This document shows positions 17,015 to 26,106 of a stretch of 64,000 bases of DNA, in pieces. A program made the position numbers and the translations under genes. Numbering within the stretch: position 1 is the stretch's first letter; each line of letters starts with the position of its first letter. The notes beneath the pieces were generated by a model, which worked only from the letters and a program-made list of their open reading frames with translations, made no database searches and was not told the DNA's origin. Source of the stretch: Rhizobium gallicum bv. gallicum R602sp (lineage in GTDB: Bacteria > Pseudomonadota > Alphaproteobacteria > Rhizobiales > Rhizobiaceae); contig NZ_CP006877.1 of assembly GCF_000816845.1 (NCBI RefSeq), positions 3,167,501 to 3,231,500 on the forward strand, in the 5' to 3' direction.

Positions 17015-17356
17015 TCAATTCGGAATTGCTTCGCGCGGCACCGAAGCGGATGCGGCCTTCTTCTTCAGCTTCCGCAGAACCGGGCTCTTTTCGGCGGGAT
17101 CTTCCTCATCGTCGGGGTCATTCGCCGACCCGACCTCATCCATTCGGTGCGCTATCGCAAGCGCGTAAATGGTGTGTAGAACATTCCTATCCTTCACGTG
17201 AGGATCTGAAAGAGCAAGAAGCGAGGCACGCACTATCTTGTTGCTGGTCGCTTTGGGACACCGCTGCAGCACGAAATCGTAAAGCGCTTTGCCGGAAAGA
17301 CCTTCTGTGGCGCCATCCAAAAGCGCTTCGTAAACTCGTTTCCGTTTTTCACTCAC
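17015..17356 (-). CDS. Conserved hypothetical protein, GTG start
   Basis: The GTG at 17356 is preceded by GGAGGGAGGAAGAAAC, a strong ribosome binding site, giving 113 residues. The product starts MSEKRKRVYEALLDGATEGL and continues YDFVLQRCPKATSNKIVRAS, a soluble helical protein with a charged C-terminal tail (NDPDDEEDPAEKSP then Lys-rich). It has its own downstream terminator. I believe similar short proteins occur across rhizobia, but no function is known to me. The protein-like composition and good start make it a real gene. Confidence 0.72.
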   Translation of the reverse strand: MSEKRKRVYEALLDGATEGLSGKALYDFVLQRCPKATSNKIVRASLLALSDPHVKDRNVLHTIYALAIAHRMDEVGSANDPDDEEDPAEKSPVLRKLKKKAASASVPREAIPN

Positions 17357-17514
17357 GTTTCTTCCTCCCTCCAAAGTCGTCGCGGCAGTTTCTGTCGCAA
17401 AACCGTCATACACAATAAATCACCGCGCGCAATAAAAGCACGAACTCGCGCCCACACCAGATGACGCCACCGTGTCGCCGTCACATCATGCGGCCGCCGC
17501 TGCGAACGACGAGA

Positions 17515-17640
17515 TTTGCGCCGCCTTTCGATTCGGTCGACGATGTCTGCGAAAGTTTTCCAAGCCTTTTCGAGAAGGCTGTGAAACGCCCTTTACGTCT
17601 TTCCGAGAAAGACTTCGCAAATCGCGCCTTCACGAGGCTA
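17515..17640 (-). pseudogene. 5' fragment of a PHB depolymerase-like gene
   Basis: Minus-strand translation reads VKARFAKSFSERRKGRFTAF, with SLLEKAWKTF in a shifted frame, and TESKGG. This parallels the N-terminus of the esterase at 26439-27467 (MKVRFAKSFS, LFEKAWKNSQ, VSKGG). At nucleotide level the block 17515-17700 and the block 27335-27520 share long near-identical runs. Only the leader region survives, with indels, and no esterase domain follows. Confidence 0.72.
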
Positions 17641-17862
17641 CGTCCCTACCACGAGGTCTTCGACGCATCTCCCGTAGCCGAAAAGCCCGCAGCGTGCCGC
17701 CGATCCGCCAAGCCGAGTTCAGCCGATAGCGAGGCAGACTCTTTGATAATCGGCTCGGGAGCCCAGGTTTTGGTCAGGATCGCGGTGGCGGATCAGGATC
17801 CGACGCGCGGGACGCCGTGGACATGAGCTAACGTCGCTTGCAGTCGCAATGAGGACTATCGC

Positions 17863-18663
17863 ATGGCATCAGAGCTCCCTACCAGCCGCCGCCGGTTCCT
17901 GGCCGGAATGGCAACCACCGCCGCAGCGTCACTGCTCGGATCCACGGCTTTTGCACCTGGGGCTTTCGCCCAACAAGGTGGACAGGCGCCCATCATGCGG
18001 CCGATACCAAAGACCGCAGAGATGATTCCGGCGATTGGTCTCGGCACATTTGAGACCTTCGACATTCGTCCCGGCGAAACGCGCGACAACGTGCGCGAGG
18101 TCATCAGACTCTTCCATGCGCGAGGCGGACGGGTGATCGATACGTCACCACTCTATGGAATGGCCGAGGTTTGCGTCGGCGACTTCGTGACCGACCTCGG
18201 CATTTCCGAGGATATATTCATAACGAACAAAACCTGGACGACTGGCGACTATCTGTCCGACAACAGCCATTCGGAGCGCCAGCTTAGACAATCGCGGGAA
18301 AGATTGTGGCGCGATCAAATCGACGTGCTGCAAGTTCACAGCCTCGAAAATCACGACCAGGTTCGCCACTGGCTGGCCCAGAAGAAGGCGGAGGGCTCCG
18401 TTCGCTATATCGGCATCACCCAGTGGAGCCCCGAATATTACGACACGATGGAGCGTCTCGTGAACACGGGGACCCTGGATTTCGTCGACAATATGGGCGC
18501 GCTTTACGGTGAACTACCCGACCCAGCAATGCGCAAGCGCATGGCTGATCACTATACCGGGCTGGCAGGTGTGGCGGATGCGCTAAAACAGCCGCCCTAT
18601 CCCGGCAAAAATTATGGTGGTGTCGTCACATGGCCTTTCCCGCAAGCCCCGCAACGTACTTGA
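17863..18663 (+). CDS. Tat-exported aldo/keto reductase, internally deleted
   Basis: Periplasmic aldo/keto reductase-like protein. A Tat signal is clear (SRRRFLAGMATTAAASLLGS, ending AFAQQ). The barrel follows: IPAIGLGTFETFD, RVIDTSPLYGMAEVCVGD (active-site Asp and Tyr), IFITNKTWT (Lys) and DVLQVHSLENH. After GTLDFV near residue 212, the sequence jumps to DNMGALYGELPDPAMRKRM, which in relatives is a C-terminal segment. About 75-90 residues holding the cofactor-binding strands 7-8 appear to be missing in frame. At 266 residues it is short for the family (about 320-340). It is probably inactive. The 3' end overlaps the next gene by 34 nt. Confidence 0.8.
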   Translation: MASELPTSRRRFLAGMATTAAASLLGSTAFAPGAFAQQGGQAPIMRPIPKTAEMIPAIGLGTFETFDIRPGETRDNVREVIRLFHARGGRVIDTSPLYGMAEVCVGDFVTDLGISEDIFITNKTWTTGDYLSDNSHSERQLRQSRERLWRDQIDVLQVHSLENHDQVRHWLAQKKAEGSVRYIGITQWSPEYYDTMERLVNTGTLDFVDNMGALYGELPDPAMRKRMADHYTGLAGVADALKQPPYPGKNYGGVVTWPFPQAPQRT

Positions 18664-19343
18664 CGCTTGCGCTTGTCACACTGCCGATCGCCTCTGCGGC
18701 GTCAGGTGATCGGGTCGAGATCGACGGCTTCGCCATCGAGCGGACCGAGGTCTCCGTCTCGGACTTTGCCGCGTTCGCGGATGGCCGCAAGCTGAAGACC
18801 GCCGCTGAGAAAGCGGGCGGCGGTCACGAATGGGGCAGCGGATGGGAACGCCGGCACGGCTGGACCTTCCGGACGCCTTTCGGCAAGCCTTCTGAGGATG
18901 CGGCCGAGCCTGCCGTGCATGTCAGCTGGCAGGAGGCGCGGGACTACTGCGCCTCGGTCGGGGGCCGACTGCCGAGCCGGTCGGAATGGGAGCGTGCCGC
19001 ATACCGCGAATATGGCAGCGGAAAGAAGGCTGGCTTTGCCATCGGCCGGGTATATCCCTATCCGACCGGCGAAACTCCGGACGGCGCCAACACGATCGCC
19101 GGCGATCCTTGGCCGCGTCATGCACCGGCGAGTGTCACCCGCGCTGGCATCAACGGCCTGTATGACATGGGTGGCAACGTATGGGAATGGATCGCGGAGC
19201 GTGACGGCGAAGACGCGCTGACGGCCGGGGGATCGTGGTGGTATGGTCCGGACAAGATGCGGAAGGAGGCTATGCAGTGGAAGCGGGCCGATTTCTATGT
19301 CGCCTATATCGGCTTCCGGTGTGCCTATGAACTGAAATCATGA
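18630..19343 (+). CDS. Formylglycine-generating-enzyme-like (SUMF1) protein, exported
   Basis: SUMF1/FGE-fold protein of 237 residues with a Sec-type signal peptide (about 1-23, ending ASAAS). Hallmarks include IDGFAIERTEVSVSDFAAFA, PAVHVSWQEARDYCASVGGR, LPSRSEWERAAY, LYDMGGNVWEWIAERDG and the ending YIGFRCAYE. Such domains can activate sulfatases, hydroxylate targets or act as binding modules; the copper-binding Cys pair of true FGE is not evident. Location next to an exported reductase suggests a periplasmic role. The target is unknown. Confidence 0.85.
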   Translation: MAFPASPATYLTLALVTLPIASAASGDRVEIDGFAIERTEVSVSDFAAFADGRKLKTAAEKAGGGHEWGSGWERRHGWTFRTPFGKPSEDAAEPAVHVSWQEARDYCASVGGRLPSRSEWERAAYREYGSGKKAGFAIGRVYPYPTGETPDGANTIAGDPWPRHAPASVTRAGINGLYDMGGNVWEWIAERDGEDALTAGGSWWYGPDKMRKEAMQWKRADFYVAYIGFRCAYELKS

Positions 19344-19508
19344 AGCTTCGAGCCATCCTATCGTTCACGTTTCCGCTCACGCCCTGTTGATTGCCCGAAC
19401 GCTAGAAGGCCATATTCGTTGCTGCGCACTTCGGCATGCCAAACTATCATCCGGCATAGCGCCCCTTTTTCTTGCATCCTTGGGCGGGCGCACAGCTGGG
19501 CTAGACTC

Positions 19509-20366
19509 ATGCAACACCCTTCAGGCTGGAAATTGACACAGCCGCCGAACGACCATGTTAAAGCAACATGGTCTGGGGGCCACTTCGAGACCGCGCGCCG
19601 CGGCCGGACCCCCGAGGTCGAAGGCCGGATCGCGTCTGATAAGCACCTCATCATGGTGACCCTGAGCGGCGGCGCGGATCGGCATTCCTTCCGTACCGAT
19701 GACGGCTTTCGTTATGACGGTCGGGATGAAAAAGGCATGATCTCGTTTCTACCGGCCGGATGTGGTCGCGATCTCGCCCTCCACAATGTGGCATGGGAAT
19801 GGGGTGCGATTGCAATTGATCCGGCGACTGTCGCTCCCCAATTTCTCGACATGCAGCCTTTTCTCATTAACAACGATGACTTCATCTATGGCATGACTGC
19901 ACAGATGGGCGGCCTGCTTCACCGCGATGGCAGCCTGGATGCAACCTATTGTTCCACGATGGTTCTAGCCCTCTCCCAGTATCTTTCGAACAGGCTTGAT
20001 CGAAGCAGTGCAGGACAGGCGTCGGTCAAGTATTGTCTGACGACCAGACAACTGCGCGATACTTATGAGAGAATTGACACCTGGCTGGGGCGAAGAATCG
20101 TAATCGCTGACCTTGCTGTTCCGCTTGGCATTTCAGAGGGGCACTTTTTCCGGGCCTTTCGCGGCACAACCGGCCAGACGCCGCTCGAAGCGATCTCAGC
20201 TCGTCGCATGAACCACGCGGCGCGGCTATTGAGCGAGACAAATTTGGATGTGACAGAGATCGCCGTGCGGTGCGGAATTGAGAGCCCAAGTCATTTCGCT
20301 CGCTTGTTTCGGGCTCACAAAGGACAGTCGCCCTCACATTGGCGTCATGGGCGGAAGCTGCTTTGA
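19509..20366 (+). CDS. AraC-family transcriptional regulator
   Basis: A 285-residue regulator from the ATG at 19509 (MQHPSGWKLTQPPNDHVK). The C-terminal double HTH is clear: ADLAVPLGISEGHFFRAFRG, then LLSETNLDVTEIAVRCGIES and HFARLFRAHKGQSPSHWRHG. The N-terminal half is a poorly conserved effector domain. It lies convergently against the 3' end of the paoC-like gene and may control that operon or the AKR-SUMF1 pair upstream. Confidence 0.9.
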   Translation: MQHPSGWKLTQPPNDHVKATWSGGHFETARRGRTPEVEGRIASDKHLIMVTLSGGADRHSFRTDDGFRYDGRDEKGMISFLPAGCGRDLALHNVAWEWGAIAIDPATVAPQFLDMQPFLINNDDFIYGMTAQMGGLLHRDGSLDATYCSTMVLALSQYLSNRLDRSSAGQASVKYCLTTRQLRDTYERIDTWLGRRIVIADLAVPLGISEGHFFRAFRGTTGQTPLEAISARRMNHAARLLSETNLDVTEIAVRCGIESPSHFARLFRAHKGQSPSHWRHGRKLL

Positions 20367-20430
20367 TCTTGACCTTAAAGCTGGATGATCGGCGCTAAGT
20401 CGTCGTCAGTCGCACCGTGGCGACCTTTCG

Positions 20431-22704
20431 TCAGGCCAGTTCCGACAGCAGTTTGTCGAGCGTAATCGGGAATTCACGCACCCGAACACCGGTGGCGTTG
20501 TAGACCGCGTTCGCCACCGCGGCACTGGTGCCGCAGACACTTAGTTCGCCGAGACCCTTGCTGCCGAGAACATTGGCCTTTTCGTCGTGCTCCTCCAGAA
20601 ACACGACCTCCAGAGGGGGCACATCGGCATGCACCGGCACATGATATTCGGCCAGATCATGATTAACGAAATGCCCGTGGCGCGAGTCGAGCACGGTTTC
20701 CTCCATCAGGGCCGCACCGATCCCCCACACCATTCCGCCGATGATCTGCGAACGGGCGGTCTTCGGATTGAGAATCCGGCCTGCGCCAATCGTGGTCAGC
20801 ATGCGGCGCATCCTGATCTCGCCGGTATCGGTGTCGACACCGATTTCGGCGAAGTGAGCGCCGTAGGAATGTTGGGAGAAATTACGGAAAGCCTCGCCGG
20901 CCCGCTCGACCCCGCCTTCGGCTTCTATTCCAGATGGCCAAAGCCGGCCGACCAGCTGACCAAGCCGTTCCGTCCGCTCCCCCAACCGCAGCTCGCCATT
21001 TGTGAAGACTACATCCGCCGCCACAAGGTTTTCGAGGGACGGATCGCGACGGCGCGCCTCGGCTACGATTCTTTCGCGAAGCGCAAGGCAGGCATTGTGC
21101 ACAGCCGACCCGGCGCTGGCAGCACCCCAGGAACCACCGGAACCCGCCGTGCGGGGAAAATTGCTGTCGCCGAGCTCGACCCTGACGGCCGAGGGCGGTA
21201 GGCCTGTCGCATCGGCGGCGATCTGTGTGAGGATCGTATAGGTGCCGGTGCCGATATCGGTCATGTCGAGCTGCACGGTCAAATGACCGTTTCCGCCAAG
21301 GCGGACCCTCGCGCTCGAGGCACCAAGGTAATTCGGACGGATTGCAGCCGCCATGCCGTAGCCGACGAGGAACCGGCCGTCGCGCATGGTGCGCGGGACG
21401 GCATTTCGCCGCTCCCAGCCGAAGCGTCTTGCGCCTTCGCGCATGCAGGCGACCAGATTGCGGGTCGAGAAAGGGACGTTGTTCTCCGGATCGAGTTCAG
21501 GCTCGTTGCGAACGCGAAACTCTATCGGATCGAGACCGAGCTCTTCGGCCATCTCGTCCATCGCGCATTCGAAGGCGAACATTCCGGGCGCCTCGCCGGG
21601 CGAGCGCATCCATTCGCCTCGATTGGTGTCCATTGCGACGAGGCGATGCCGGGTCAGACGATTTTCCGCCGCATAGAGCGAACGGGCAAACACTGCCGAT
21701 TGCTCGCAGAATTCCTCAAACCCCGAAGTCGCGGATATTACGTCGTGGCCGAGTGCCGCGAGCTTGCCGTTTCGGTCGGCTCCGAGGCGGATGTTATGAC
21801 GCATCTTGGCCCTGTGCCCGGCGTTGGCAAACATCTGCTGGCGCGTCATGGCAATCTTGACGGGGCGTTGCACGACCCGCGCCGCGAGCGCGGCGAGAAC
21901 GGTATCCGCATGGACGATGAGCTTAGAGCCAAAGCCGCCGCCGGTGAACGGGCTGACGATCCGCACGCGCTCTGGCGCAATCTGAAGCGTATTAGCCATT
22001 CCGGCGCGGAAATTGGCAAGCGTCTGGGCGCCCGTGTAGACGGTGAGGTCATCGCCGGACCAGACCGCGATGGTCGCATGCGGCTCCATTGGATTGTGGT
22101 GCTGATAGGGCGTCGTATAGGAAGCATCCAGCCGGACGGCTGCGGTGGCGAAAGCGCTTTCGAAATCGCCGATGTTGCTGTCGGTCGCAAACCCGGCATT
22201 CGTCCGTTGCGGCGCGTATGCCTCGGCAAGATGGGCTTCCAGATCATACCTGCCGGTCTCCGCCTCGTAGCGAACGTCGATCAGGCTCGCCGCCGCCCGT
22301 GCTGCTTCGAATGTCTCGGCCACGACCAGAGCCACCGGTTCGTCATAGAAGCGGACGCGGTCGCTCGAAAGCATCGGCCGGGCCCGGGTGAAGACCTCCG
22401 GCACCGTCGGCGTGACCGGCGGTCCGAATTCCGGTTGGGCCGGTGCATTCCTGTGCGTCATCACGTAAAGCACATCCGGAGCCCTTTCTGCCTCCGTGGT
22501 GTCGGTGGCGATAATCCGGCCCTTGGCGATCGCCGCGCCCTGAATATAGCCGTGGGCGATATTGGCCATTTCGGAATGCTCATAGGCATAGCTCGCGCGG
22601 CCCGTCACCTTCGGGATGCCATCGACCCGGTCAAGCGGCCGGCCAATATGCCGCTGCGCACCCTCGGTTGACGGAGATGGGTTTGCTTGATTGTCCGTCA
22701 TCAT
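20431..22704 (-). CDS. paoC: Periplasmic aldehyde oxidoreductase, molybdenum-binding subunit (PaoC-like)
   Basis: Large subunit of a xanthine oxidase-family enzyme that oxidises aldehydes to acids with a molybdopterin cytosine dinucleotide cofactor. The 757-residue product starts at the ATG at 22704 (MMTDNQANPSPSTEGAQRHI). Visible segments are RPLDRVDGIPKVTGRASYAY (N-terminal domain), PYQHHNPMEPHATIAVW, FTGGGFGSK, EAPGMFAFECAMDEMAEELG, GGSWGAASAGSAVHNACLAL and the catalytic-Glu region GSKGLGELSVCGTSAA near the C-terminus. Length is typical for the xdhA-like subunit. It is the last gene of the three-gene operon. Confidence 0.9.
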   Translation of the reverse strand: MMTDNQANPSPSTEGAQRHIGRPLDRVDGIPKVTGRASYAYEHSEMANIAHGYIQGAAIAKGRIIATDTTEAERAPDVLYVMTHRNAPAQPEFGPPVTPTVPEVFTRARPMLSSDRVRFYDEPVALVVAETFEAARAAASLIDVRYEAETGRYDLEAHLAEAYAPQRTNAGFATDSNIGDFESAFATAAVRLDASYTTPYQHHNPMEPHATIAVWSGDDLTVYTGAQTLANFRAGMANTLQIAPERVRIVSPFTGGGFGSKLIVHADTVLAALAARVVQRPVKIAMTRQQMFANAGHRAKMRHNIRLGADRNGKLAALGHDVISATSGFEEFCEQSAVFARSLYAAENRLTRHRLVAMDTNRGEWMRSPGEAPGMFAFECAMDEMAEELGLDPIEFRVRNEPELDPENNVPFSTRNLVACMREGARRFGWERRNAVPRTMRDGRFLVGYGMAAAIRPNYLGASSARVRLGGNGHLTVQLDMTDIGTGTYTILTQIAADATGLPPSAVRVELGDSNFPRTAGSGGSWGAASAGSAVHNACLALRERIVAEARRRDPSLENLVAADVVFTNGELRLGERTERLGQLVGRLWPSGIEAEGGVERAGEAFRNFSQHSYGAHFAEIGVDTDTGEIRMRRMLTTIGAGRILNPKTARSQIIGGMVWGIGAALMEETVLDSRHGHFVNHDLAEYHVPVHADVPPLEVVFLEEHDEKANVLGSKGLGELSVCGTSAAVANAVYNATGVRVREFPITLDKLLSELA

Positions 22705-22708
22705 CGCC

Positions 22709-23695
22709 TCATACGTTCTGGGTTGCGGCCGAAAGGGTGGCTTGGAGCGTTCGCCGGGCCAGCAGGATCTTGAAATCGTTACCGCCGGCGCCGCGTGCCC
22801 CGGCAAGAGCGGCCTCGGCGGCGCGATTGAGAACGTCATCACTGCGCTTTGCTCCATCGAGGACCTGTTCGGCCCCCGATGCCCGCCAGGGTTTCGGCGC
22901 GACGCCTCCCAAGGCGACACGCGCGCTCGAAATGCTGTCCTGTTGTACATCGACCACGACGGCGACGGAGACCAGTGCGAAGGCATAAGAGGCGCGATCG
23001 CGCACCTTACGATAGATCTGACGCCCCGGTGGCGGTGGCGGCAGGATGACAGCCGTAATCATCTCGCCAAGGCCAAGCGACGTTTCGACATTAGGTGTCT
23101 CGCCGGGCAGCCTGTGAAGCTCCCCGATCGGAATGACCCGTGTCTTGCCGGACGCAGAAACGGTTTCGATTTGTGCATCAAGCGCCGTCATGGCGACCGC
23201 CATGTCGGACGGATGGACCGCGATACATGCCTGGCTGGCGCCGAGAATGGCATGCATCCGGTTGGAGCCCCCAAGCGCGGCACAGCCCGAGCCCGGGCTG
23301 CGCTTGTTGCAGGGCATGTTGCGGTCATAGAAGAAGTAACAGCGCGTGCGCTGCAAGAGATTGCCCGCCGTCGATGCCTTGTTCCTGATCTGCGCGGAGG
23401 CGCCCGAAAGCAAAGCCTGCGTCAGCAGCGGGTAGCGGGTGCGGATACGCATGTCGACGGCAAGATCGCTATTGCGCACCACGGCGCCGATCCGCAAGCC
23501 GCCATCCGCGGTCTCCTCGATCGCGGCAAGCGGCAGCCGGCTGACATCGACAAGATGCGTCGGCTGCTCGATCCCAAGCTTCATCAAATCAAGAAGATTT
23601 GTGCCGCCGCCGATAAATTTGGCGTTGGGATTTTCAGCAACGGCGGCTGCGGCCTCTGCGGCACTTGCTGCCCGGTGATAGGTGAAGGACCTCAT
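22709..23695 (-). CDS. paoB: Aldehyde oxidoreductase FAD-binding subunit (PaoB-like)
   Basis: FAD subunit that passes electrons between the iron-sulfur and molybdenum subunits. I use the ATG at 23695 ([20 protein letters not shown]), which matches the family N-terminus and follows the paoA-like stop by 4 nt. The FAD motif [13 protein letters not shown] is near residues 30-42 and [14 protein letters not shown] near 110. The insert [20 protein letters not shown] contains Cys residues like the extra [4Fe-4S] site of PaoB/YagS. The 328-residue length fits. Confidence 0.9.
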   Translation of the reverse strand: MRSFTYHRAASAAEAAAAVAENPNAKFIGGGTNLLDLMKLGIEQPTHLVDVSRLPLAAIEETADGGLRIGAVVRNSDLAVDMRIRTRYPLLTQALLSGASAQIRNKASTAGNLLQRTRCYFFYDRNMPCNKRSPGSGCAALGGSNRMHAILGASQACIAVHPSDMAVAMTALDAQIETVSASGKTRVIPIGELHRLPGETPNVETSLGLGEMITAVILPPPPPGRQIYRKVRDRASYAFALVSVAVVVDVQQDSISSARVALGGVAPKPWRASGAEQVLDGAKRSDDVLNRAAEAALAGARGAGGNDFKILLARRTLQATLSAATQNV

Positions 23696-23699
23696 GTCT

Positions 23700-24353
23700 T
23701 CAAGCCTCCTCGCTGACGTCGCGGATCGCGGCGACGATGTTGTCATAGGCGGCGCAACGACAGATATTGCCGCTCATGCGCTCACGGATCTCGACGTCCG
23801 TCAGGCCGACCGTTTCGGCCGCGACATCCCCGCTGACATGGCTCGGCCAGCCTGCGGCCGCTTCCTGCAACATGCCGACTGCCGAACAGATCTGGCCGGG
23901 CGTACAATAGCCGCATTGGAAGCCGTCTCTTGCGATGAAGGCCGCCTGCATTGGATGCAGCTCGCCCTCCTCCGCCAAGCCTTCGATCGTGGTGATCTCG
24001 TCGCCTTCATGCATGATGGCGAGCGTCAGACAGGAATTGATCCTTCGCCCGTTGACCAGCACCGTGCAGGCGCCGCATTGGCCGTGGTCGCAGCCCTTTT
24101 TGGAGCCGGTCAGCCCGAGGCTGTTGCGGAAGGTGTCCAGCAAGGTCGTTCTCGGATCGACGTTGACATCGAAGGTTTGGGCGTTGATCCGCAGGGTCAG
24201 GGGAACTGTTTCGACGTGAGTGGGAGCCGCTTCAATCGGCGTCGGTTGCGACTGGCCGCTTGCCGGCAAACCCGTCACGAGAAAAAATCCCGTCGCGACT
24301 CCCGTCTCGAGGACGGCACGCCTGGTGAGGCCAGACCTGGTGTCATTTGTCAT
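23700..24353 (-). CDS. paoA: Aldehyde oxidoreductase [2Fe-2S] subunit (PaoA-like), Tat-exported
   Basis: Small subunit carrying two [2Fe-2S] clusters. The N-terminus has a twin Arg ([20 protein letters not shown]), so the folded heterotrimer probably leaves by the Tat pathway. Ferredoxin-type motif [16 protein letters not shown] (about residues 86-101) and the alpha-helical cluster motif CGYCTPGQI with the later CRC (NICRCAAY) are complete. At 217 residues it is full length. First gene of the operon, leftward from the AraC regulator at 24.5 kb. Confidence 0.92.
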   Translation of the reverse strand: MTNDTRSGLTRRAVLETGVATGFFLVTGLPASGQSQPTPIEAAPTHVETVPLTLRINAQTFDVNVDPRTTLLDTFRNSLGLTGSKKGCDHGQCGACTVLVNGRRINSCLTLAIMHEGDEITTIEGLAEEGELHPMQAAFIARDGFQCGYCTPGQICSAVGMLQEAAAGWPSHVSGDVAAETVGLTDVEIRERMSGNICRCAAYDNIVAAIRDVSEEA

Positions 24354-24466
24354 CGGATCGTCTCCGTTCCTGGCGCATCGACCGGATGTCGGCTGCGCAG
24401 TCTTTCAGAACGATCCTAGTATGGGGGCTCGATCAGCCCACTTCTTCCACGATCCCGGTGAAACTG

Positions 24467-25351
24467 TCAGGATTCCGGAAGAAATTCCGAGCGATAGGCT
24501 CTCGGCGTAGTTCCCCGCAAACGCCGGAATGTCGAGGTGAAATGGCTCTGGCTGGCAAAGCCGAGAGCGAGCGCAAGATTACCGATCGGCGATGACGTGG
24601 CTCGCAGCAGGGTTTCCGCACGGGTGATGCGCCGTTCGAGCACATAGGCATAAGGCGCCATTCCGGTCGCCGCCTTGAAGCGTCGAGCGAAGGTGTCCAC
24701 CGGCATCTTGGCGACAGCCGCAAGATCGCGCAGCGATATGTCGCCCTGCAGCTGCGCATCTATGAATTCGTCCATCCGCGCGAGCGTCCGTCGGCTGAGC
24801 GGGCCGACGCGATGGCCAGGCGAAACATGTCCATCCAGAAAGGCGACACGCAACGCCAGAAGTGCGACAAGATGCTCGACATAGGCCGCATCCGGCCGTA
24901 TGCCGCGGGCCATATCCGCGCAAAGCGAAGAGACGAGCGCGGCCATGACCGGATCCGTCCCGTTCACCAGAGTCGGCATTCGCGACAACTGATCGGAGCC
25001 TGAAATATCCGCGGTGGGATCGATCCACAAAGCGGAATAGCTGAGGTCTGCTTCGCGATAGACGCCGTACCGCTCTACATCGGCCGGCACGAAGGTGATG
25101 GCACCCGCCCGGTCCCGCCCGTCATAAACGAGGCCGTTGCTGGAGGAAACGCGCGTTCGCTCGGTTCGCCCCTTCTCGGTCAGCACAATGACGTGCCGCG
25201 GTGCGGTCCAGCGCAACTCGATCTCCCTGCACACCCAGCGCCGGTGGTCGAAGGTGATAGCAGAGTTAAGCCAAGACGCTCGATGAAGCGGCTCGGAGCG
25301 ATCGTCTCGAACACGGAGATTGCCTGCACCGAAAAGGGGTTCACTCCACAT
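24467..25351 (-). CDS. AraC-family regulator upstream of paoABC
   Basis: A 294-residue regulator from the ATG at 25351 (MWSEPLFGAGNLRVRDDRSE). The C-terminal HTH pair is clear: SLRDLAAVAKMPVDTFARRF, TGMAPYAYVLERRITRAETL and SPIGNLALALGFASQSHFTS with FRRLRGTTPRAYRSEF. It lies on the same strand just upstream of paoA, 113 nt apart, and is the best candidate for the operon's regulator. Its N-terminal domain layout resembles the AraC protein at 19.5 kb, so the two may be paralogues. Confidence 0.9.
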   Translation of the reverse strand: MWSEPLFGAGNLRVRDDRSEPLHRASWLNSAITFDHRRWVCREIELRWTAPRHVIVLTEKGRTERTRVSSSNGLVYDGRDRAGAITFVPADVERYGVYREADLSYSALWIDPTADISGSDQLSRMPTLVNGTDPVMAALVSSLCADMARGIRPDAAYVEHLVALLALRVAFLDGHVSPGHRVGPLSRRTLARMDEFIDAQLQGDISLRDLAAVAKMPVDTFARRFKAATGMAPYAYVLERRITRAETLLRATSSPIGNLALALGFASQSHFTSTFRRLRGTTPRAYRSEFLPES

Positions 25352-25675
25352 GGATAAAAACCTTGCTGACGGGACTTCGCTGGGACCGCCCACTATAAGA
25401 TGAGACGGCGCCTGCTATTGATGAAATCAGTGTGTGATTGCAACACATCGGATCAATTAACAGTGAAAGTGAAGCGCAAAGCGCTAGGAAGCACGTGGCG
25501 AGAACCACGAAGGGCGGGGTTACAGGGCGGACAAAAACCGCATCGCTACACCTCACGTCCGACCGAACCGGCGCTGTTTAGTCTTAACGCCGTTTCAGAT
25601 GAGTGTTGTTCCATAGCCGACGCAAAGCGAGGCCTTCAACCACTGAGTTCAATATCGCGAAACCCTCGGCCTGCG

Positions 25676-26050
25676 TCAGGCTCGCCAGCCCTCGGCGCGC
25701 CACTGCTCAGCACGCTCGTCGATATCGATGCTTCCCTTCGCGGTCAGGATCCTCAGGGCGGTGTCGTGAGCCGATTGGCTTACCGTCTGCGCGGTGACGA
25801 GGAAGCCCCCGCGTCGAAGGCCCTCGGCGTAGATGCTTCGCTGCTCGTCTGTAAAGAAGAAGTTCGCGATCGCATCGAGAAAGCCGGCGCGCTCCTTCGG
25901 CGGCGCGTCTTGCCGGTGGCCTCGGGTCAACGTCACTGCATCTTTTGGAATGCCGGATTCAATCAATTCGTCCGCGGCCTGCTGCGCGTCGCTTTCGCTG
26001 TCAAACATCGCACTGATCGTCTGACCGTTACCGCTGTTTGGTTCAGCCAT
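25676..26050 (-). CDS. General stress protein-like (YflT/GsiB-type) small protein
   Basis: A 124-residue soluble protein from the ATG at 26050, preceded by AAAGGAGGAACCTCC. It has a ferredoxin-like N-terminal half (MFDSESDAQQAADELIESGI, PKDAVTLTRG) and a conserved FFFTDEQRSIYAEGLRRGGF segment, which I associate with rhizobial general stress proteins. The promoter region upstream carries a RpoE2/EcfG-like element, listed separately. The exact biochemical role is unknown. Confidence 0.78.
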   Translation of the reverse strand: MAEPNSGNGQTISAMFDSESDAQQAADELIESGIPKDAVTLTRGHRQDAPPKERAGFLDAIANFFFTDEQRSIYAEGLRRGGFLVTAQTVSQSAHDTALRILTAKGSIDIDERAEQWRAEGWRA

Positions 26051-26081
26051 TGGAGGTTCCTCCTTTGAGTGACAAAACCTA

Positions 26082-26106
26082 AACAGCGGCAACGCCTATA
26101 GGTTCC
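26082..26106 (-). promoter_or_regulatory. RpoE2/EcfG-type promoter candidate
   Basis: On the minus strand, GGAAC (26106-26102) is followed 17 nt later by GTT (26084-26082), close to the rhizobial general-stress sigma factor consensus GGAAC-N16-cGTT, with T in place of C before GTT. It lies about 30-55 nt upstream of the stress protein start, a sensible distance. The call is a by-eye match. Confidence 0.55.

Noticed and set aside
17461..17826. A plus-strand 121-codon frame before the aldo/keto reductase gene.
   Set aside because: The DNA is better explained as the minus-strand remnant of a PHB depolymerase leader; the plus translation has no domain.
21283..22671. A long plus-strand reading frame (462 codons) opposite the paoC-like gene.
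   Set aside because: It is the antisense of a clearly conserved gene, rich in Arg/Gly/His with no domain pattern; high GC makes such frames common.
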